Below are positions 61,848 through 64,000 of a stretch of DNA of 64,000 nt, piece by piece. The DNA is from Clostridia bacterium (GTDB taxonomy: Bacteria > Bacillota > Clostridia > Monoglobales > Monoglobaceae): contig JAFTJA010000007.1 in assembly GCA_017456605.1 (NCBI GenBank), forward strand, positions 1 to 64,000. Direction: 5' to 3'. Each line of letters begins with the position of its first letter. Position 1 is the first letter of the stretch. A model generated the notes under the pieces. That model saw only the letters and a list, made by a program, of their open reading frames with translations. It was not told the DNA's origin and did not search any database. Made by a program: the position numbers and the translations under genes.

Positions 61848-63014
61848 ATGTATAAGGTTCAAACTTTAAATAAAATTGCAAAAATCGGTCTCAACGTATT
61901 TGACGACAAATATACCTTCGGTGACGAGGTTGAAAATCCTGATGGTATAATCCTCAGAAGCTTCAATATGCACGAAATGGAGCTTCCTGAAAGTCTTTCA
62001 GCCGTTGCCCGTGCAGGTGCCGGCACAAACAATATTCCCATTGAAAAATGCAGCGAACGCGGCATCGTTGTTTTCAACACCCCCGGCGCAAACGCAAACG
62101 CTGTTAAGGAATTGGCTATCGCAGGTCTTCTTCTTGCATCAAGAAAGGTTGTTCAGGGCATAAACTGGGCAAAGACTCTTATCGGCGAGGGCGACCAGGT
62201 AGGGAAATTGGTTGAAAAAGGCAAATCAAACTTCGTAGGTCCTGAAATTATGGGAAAAACCCTTGGCATCATCGGTCTCGGCGCTATCGGTGTAAGGGTT
62301 GCAAACGCCGCTCATGCCCTTGGTATGAACGTTATCGGCTATGACCCCTACCTTTCGGTTGACGCTGCTTGGAGTATGACACGTGCCGCTAAAAAAGCAA
62401 ACGACATTGACACAATCCTCGCTGAAAGCGACTACGTTTCAATCCACGTTCCTGCAACAAAGGATACAAAAGGAATGTTTAATCAAGACCTCTTCAAAAA
62501 GGTTAAAAAAGGCGTAAGACTCCTTAACCTTTCACGTGCAGAATTGGTTGACGACGCTGCTGTGATTGCAGCTCTCGAGGACGGAACAGTTGCAGCATAC
62601 GTTACTGACTTTGCAACAGAAGAGCTCTTAAAATGCGAAAACGTGGTTGTTATGCCCCACCTTGGCGCATCAACCCCTGAAAGCGAAGACAACTGTGCTG
62701 TTATGGCAGCTCAGGAGCTCAAGGACTTTTTGGAAAACGGAAACATCCGCAACTCAGTGAACTTCCCCAACTGTGATATGGGAAAGGTTTGCGGCTCACG
62801 TGTTACCATTGCTCACAAGAATATCCCATCAATGATTACAAAAATCTCCGACATTTTTGCAAAAGACGGAATCAACATTGAAAATATGATGAACAAGAGC
62901 AAAGGGGATTTAGCTTACACAATGATTGACACCCACAGCACGGTTGACGGCACCATCATCGCCGACCTCAAGGCAATCGACGGTGTAATCAAGGTATCCC
63001 TTTACACCGAATAA
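61848..63014 (+). CDS. serA: D-3-phosphoglycerate dehydrogenase SerA
   Basis: 388 aa. D-2-hydroxyacid dehydrogenase fold: substrate region ARAGAGTNNIPIEKCSERG, NAD-binding LGIIGLGAIGVRVANAA (about 141-157), catalytic Arg in LLNLSRAELVDD, Glu and His in VVVMPHLGASTPESE. A C-terminal ACT-like domain (about 318-388) suggests serine feedback. First step of serine synthesis, paired with serC. ATG with AAGGAGG. Confidence 0.97.
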   Translation: MYKVQTLNKIAKIGLNVFDDKYTFGDEVENPDGIILRSFNMHEMELPESLSAVARAGAGTNNIPIEKCSERGIVVFNTPGANANAVKELAIAGLLLASRKVVQGINWAKTLIGEGDQVGKLVEKGKSNFVGPEIMGKTLGIIGLGAIGVRVANAAHALGMNVIGYDPYLSVDAAWSMTRAAKKANDIDTILAESDYVSIHVPATKDTKGMFNQDLFKKVKKGVRLLNLSRAELVDDAAVIAALEDGTVAAYVTDFATEELLKCENVVVMPHLGASTPESEDNCAVMAAQELKDFLENGNIRNSVNFPNCDMGKVCGSRVTIAHKNIPSMITKISDIFAKDGINIENMMNKSKGDLAYTMIDTHSTVDGTIIADLKAIDGVIKVSLYTE

Positions 63015-63028
63015 CAAAACAAATTTTT

Positions 63029-63369
63029 GGCAGATTGGGCGGTCGCGGGCACAAGGAGCAATCCTGTGCGTGAGGAAAGTCCGAGCTCCGCAGGGCAGGG
63101 TGCAAGGTAACCCCTTGTGAAGGCAACTTCAAGGAAAGTGCAACAGAAATATACCGCCAAAACTTTTTGGTAAGGGTGAAATGGTGAGGTAAGAGCTCAC
63201 CCACAGTCTGGCGACTGGCTTGTGATGTAAACCCCACCTGGAGCAACACCTGATTAGGAGGCAAAGCTTGCCCGGCATCTCCGTGGAAGGTGGCTAGAGC
63301 CTTGCAGTGATGCAAGGTTTAGATAGATGACCGTCTTAAATGACAGAACTCGGCTTACAGATCTGCCAC
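63029..63369 (+). ncRNA. rnpB: RNase P RNA
   Basis: Closing stem GGCAGAT / ATCTGCC (63029-63035 with 63361-63367). Universal core motifs are present: GAGGAAAGTCCGAGCTCC near 63073, CAACAGAAATATACCGCC near 63140, GGTAAGGGTGAAATGGTGAGGTAAG region, and the 3' AGATAGATGACCG near 63321 with ACAGAACTCGGCTTACAGA. About 341 nt, matching bacterial type A/B size. It processes tRNA 5' ends. No separate promoter recognised; it may read from serA. Confidence 0.97.
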
Positions 63370-63385
63370 TAACTTTAAAAAAAGC

Positions 63386-63417
63386 AAAACACCGGCAAAT
63401 TTGCCGGTGTTTTTTAT
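63386..63417 (+). terminator. Terminator of rnpB
   Basis: Stem AAAACACCGGCAAA / TTTGCCGGTGTTTT followed by TTATT. Confidence 0.9.
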
Positions 63418-63520
63418 TGCCCTGTAAAAACTGCACTGCTTACTTGCTACCCATAAATGGGTTATCTTTTCGCGGGCTTCCCATTATATAAACTCTGGTT
63501 ATATAAATGTTTTGCAACAA

Positions 63521-63572
63521 CAATCCTCCCGTCAACCTATGGTTGCCACCCTCCTTTACACAAGGAGGGCTT
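63521..63572 (-). repeat. Double-hairpin repeat (copy D)
   Basis: Minus strand: AAGCCCTCCTTGTGTAAAGG, stem CCCTCCTT / AAGGAGGG, then CAACC / GGTTG and GGAGGATTGT. Same family as copies B and C. Confidence 0.8.
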
Positions 63573-63590
63573 AATCATTCAACTTCCAAG

Positions 63591-63636
63591 GCTCCCTTGT
63601 GTAAAGGGAGCTGTCACAAAGTGACTGAGGGGTTGG
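63591..63636 (+). repeat. Double-hairpin inverted repeat, left end (copy E)
   Basis: GGCTCCCTTGTGTAAAGGGA stem GCTCCCTT / AAGGGAGC, then GTCAC / GTGAC and TGAGGGGTTGG. Oriented like copy B and paired with copy F 48 nt away. Confidence 0.85.
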
Positions 63637-63683
63637 CTTTTTCTGCTTTTACTTTTGAGGATATATTTTCACTTTCACAATTA

Positions 63684-63737
63684 CAATCCCTCCGAGTTTG
63701 CTACGCAAACCCACCTCCCTTTACACAAGGGAGGCTT
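63684..63737 (-). repeat. Double-hairpin inverted repeat, right end (copy F)
   Basis: Minus strand: AGCCTCCCTTGTGTAAAGGG, stem CCTCCCTT / AAAGGGAGG, then GTTTGC / GCAAAC and GGAGGGATTGT. Oriented like copy C. Confidence 0.85.
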
Positions 63738-63875
63738 TGCTCATTAAAACTTTCTACTAAATTGCTCATTTGAACTATATAACTATCCTTCTCTGATTTT
63801 ACAGGATTTTATTCCTGTTCATCGTTTAGCCTCTTTTGAACCACGCAAGGCTTAGCGTAGTTTTCATTATACAAC

Positions 63876-63907
63876 AAAAAAAGAGCCCCGCGGGGCTCTT
63901 TTTTTTA
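63876..63907. terminator. Bidirectional terminator at window end
   Basis: Perfect palindromic stem AAAAAGAGCCCCG / CGGGGCTCTTTTT with A-run left and T-run right. It would end the truncated minus-strand gene that begins beyond the window. The stretch 63738-63875 shows no gene. Confidence 0.88.
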
Positions 63908-63928
63908 AGCTTAAGTTTAAGCAAAATC

Positions 63929-64000
63929 TTACTGAAGTGTAATGGGATTTGCCAAGATGGGTTTTCCACCAACCAAAGAATTCCATACATAAAGCTTTGT
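63929..64000 (-). CDS. C-terminus of a truncated minus-strand gene
   Basis: Last 23 codons plus TAA of a gene entering from the right: it ends VWNSLVGGKPILANPITLQ. Such endings (Trp-x-S/D-xx-G-x-KP) are common in large secreted Clostridia proteins of the cell surface, but the visible part is too short to name. Followed by a strong terminator at 63876-63907, which supports a true stop. Confidence 0.6.
   Translation of the reverse strand, partial: TKLYVWNSLVGGKPILANPITLQ

Noticed and set aside
63521-63737. CRISPR-like array
   Set aside because: Only three repeat copies in mixed orientation with unequal spacing (18 and 47 nt) and self-complementary arms; this is an inverted-repeat element, not CRISPR.

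Overview
The window looks like the chromosome of an anaerobic, endospore-forming, low- to mid-GC Clostridia (Bacillota). Spore genes (yabP, yabQ, spoVAC-spoVAD-spoVAE) sit beside Gram-positive division and adaptor genes (sepF, divIVA, divIC, mecA), TrmFO-type tRNA methylation and three S-layer-homology (SLH) surface proteins. I see no prophage, CRISPR array or rRNA operon. Most of the window is ordinary core genome; genus cannot be decided by eye.

Layout. 1-4.7 kb (minus): yabP-yabQ, then divIC-yabR-nfeD-SPFH-yebC from its own sigma-A promoter, and mecA. 4.8-5.1 kb: a 6S-like RNA. 5.2-8.9 kb (plus): rsmD-coaD, a coiled-coil protein, then a tetrahydrofolate riboswitch with attenuator ahead of a folate ECF transporter gene and folC; tRNA-Gly follows. 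9-14.1 kb: two divergent SLH genes. 14.1-18.3 kb: a small membrane protein, a SLOG-like gene, lrgAB-like genes, PAP2, a COG2426 membrane protein and apbE. 18.4-25.8 kb (plus): a tight envelope-polymer operon (murJ, O-antigen-ligase-like, glycosyltransferase, two DUF4330-like genes) and an ABC exporter.

25.8-44.1 kb (minus): a long housekeeping block. From the miaB promoter it runs miaB-ylbF-mutS-mutL-miaA-HlyD-like-yggS-sepF-ylmH-divIVA-lspA-rluD-radC-uvrB-uvrA, joining tRNA modification, mismatch and excision repair and division. 44.2-46.1 kb: spoVAC-D-E. 46.2-52.5 kb: malQ, a DUF559 endonuclease gene enclosed by inverted hairpin repeats, a relBE-like pair, and the largest SLH gene, whose unusual leader of about 435 nt holds a 50-bp direct repeat. 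52.7-57.4 kb: trmFO, an M14 peptidase, an IS remnant and a putative glycoside hydrolase. 57.5-63.4 kb: a DMT transporter, tRNA-Thr, ppx, two half-size TSUP genes, serC-serA and rnpB. 63.5-64 kb: three more hairpin repeats and the end of a truncated minus-strand gene.

The most interesting structure is the repeat family (47.7, 48.1 and 63.5-63.7 kb, with variants at 46.2 and 52.4 kb). One inverted pair encloses a DUF559 nuclease gene whose ribosome binding site and stop codon both lie inside the repeats, like a REP/REPtron arrangement but with a different nuclease. Second is the S-layer leader.
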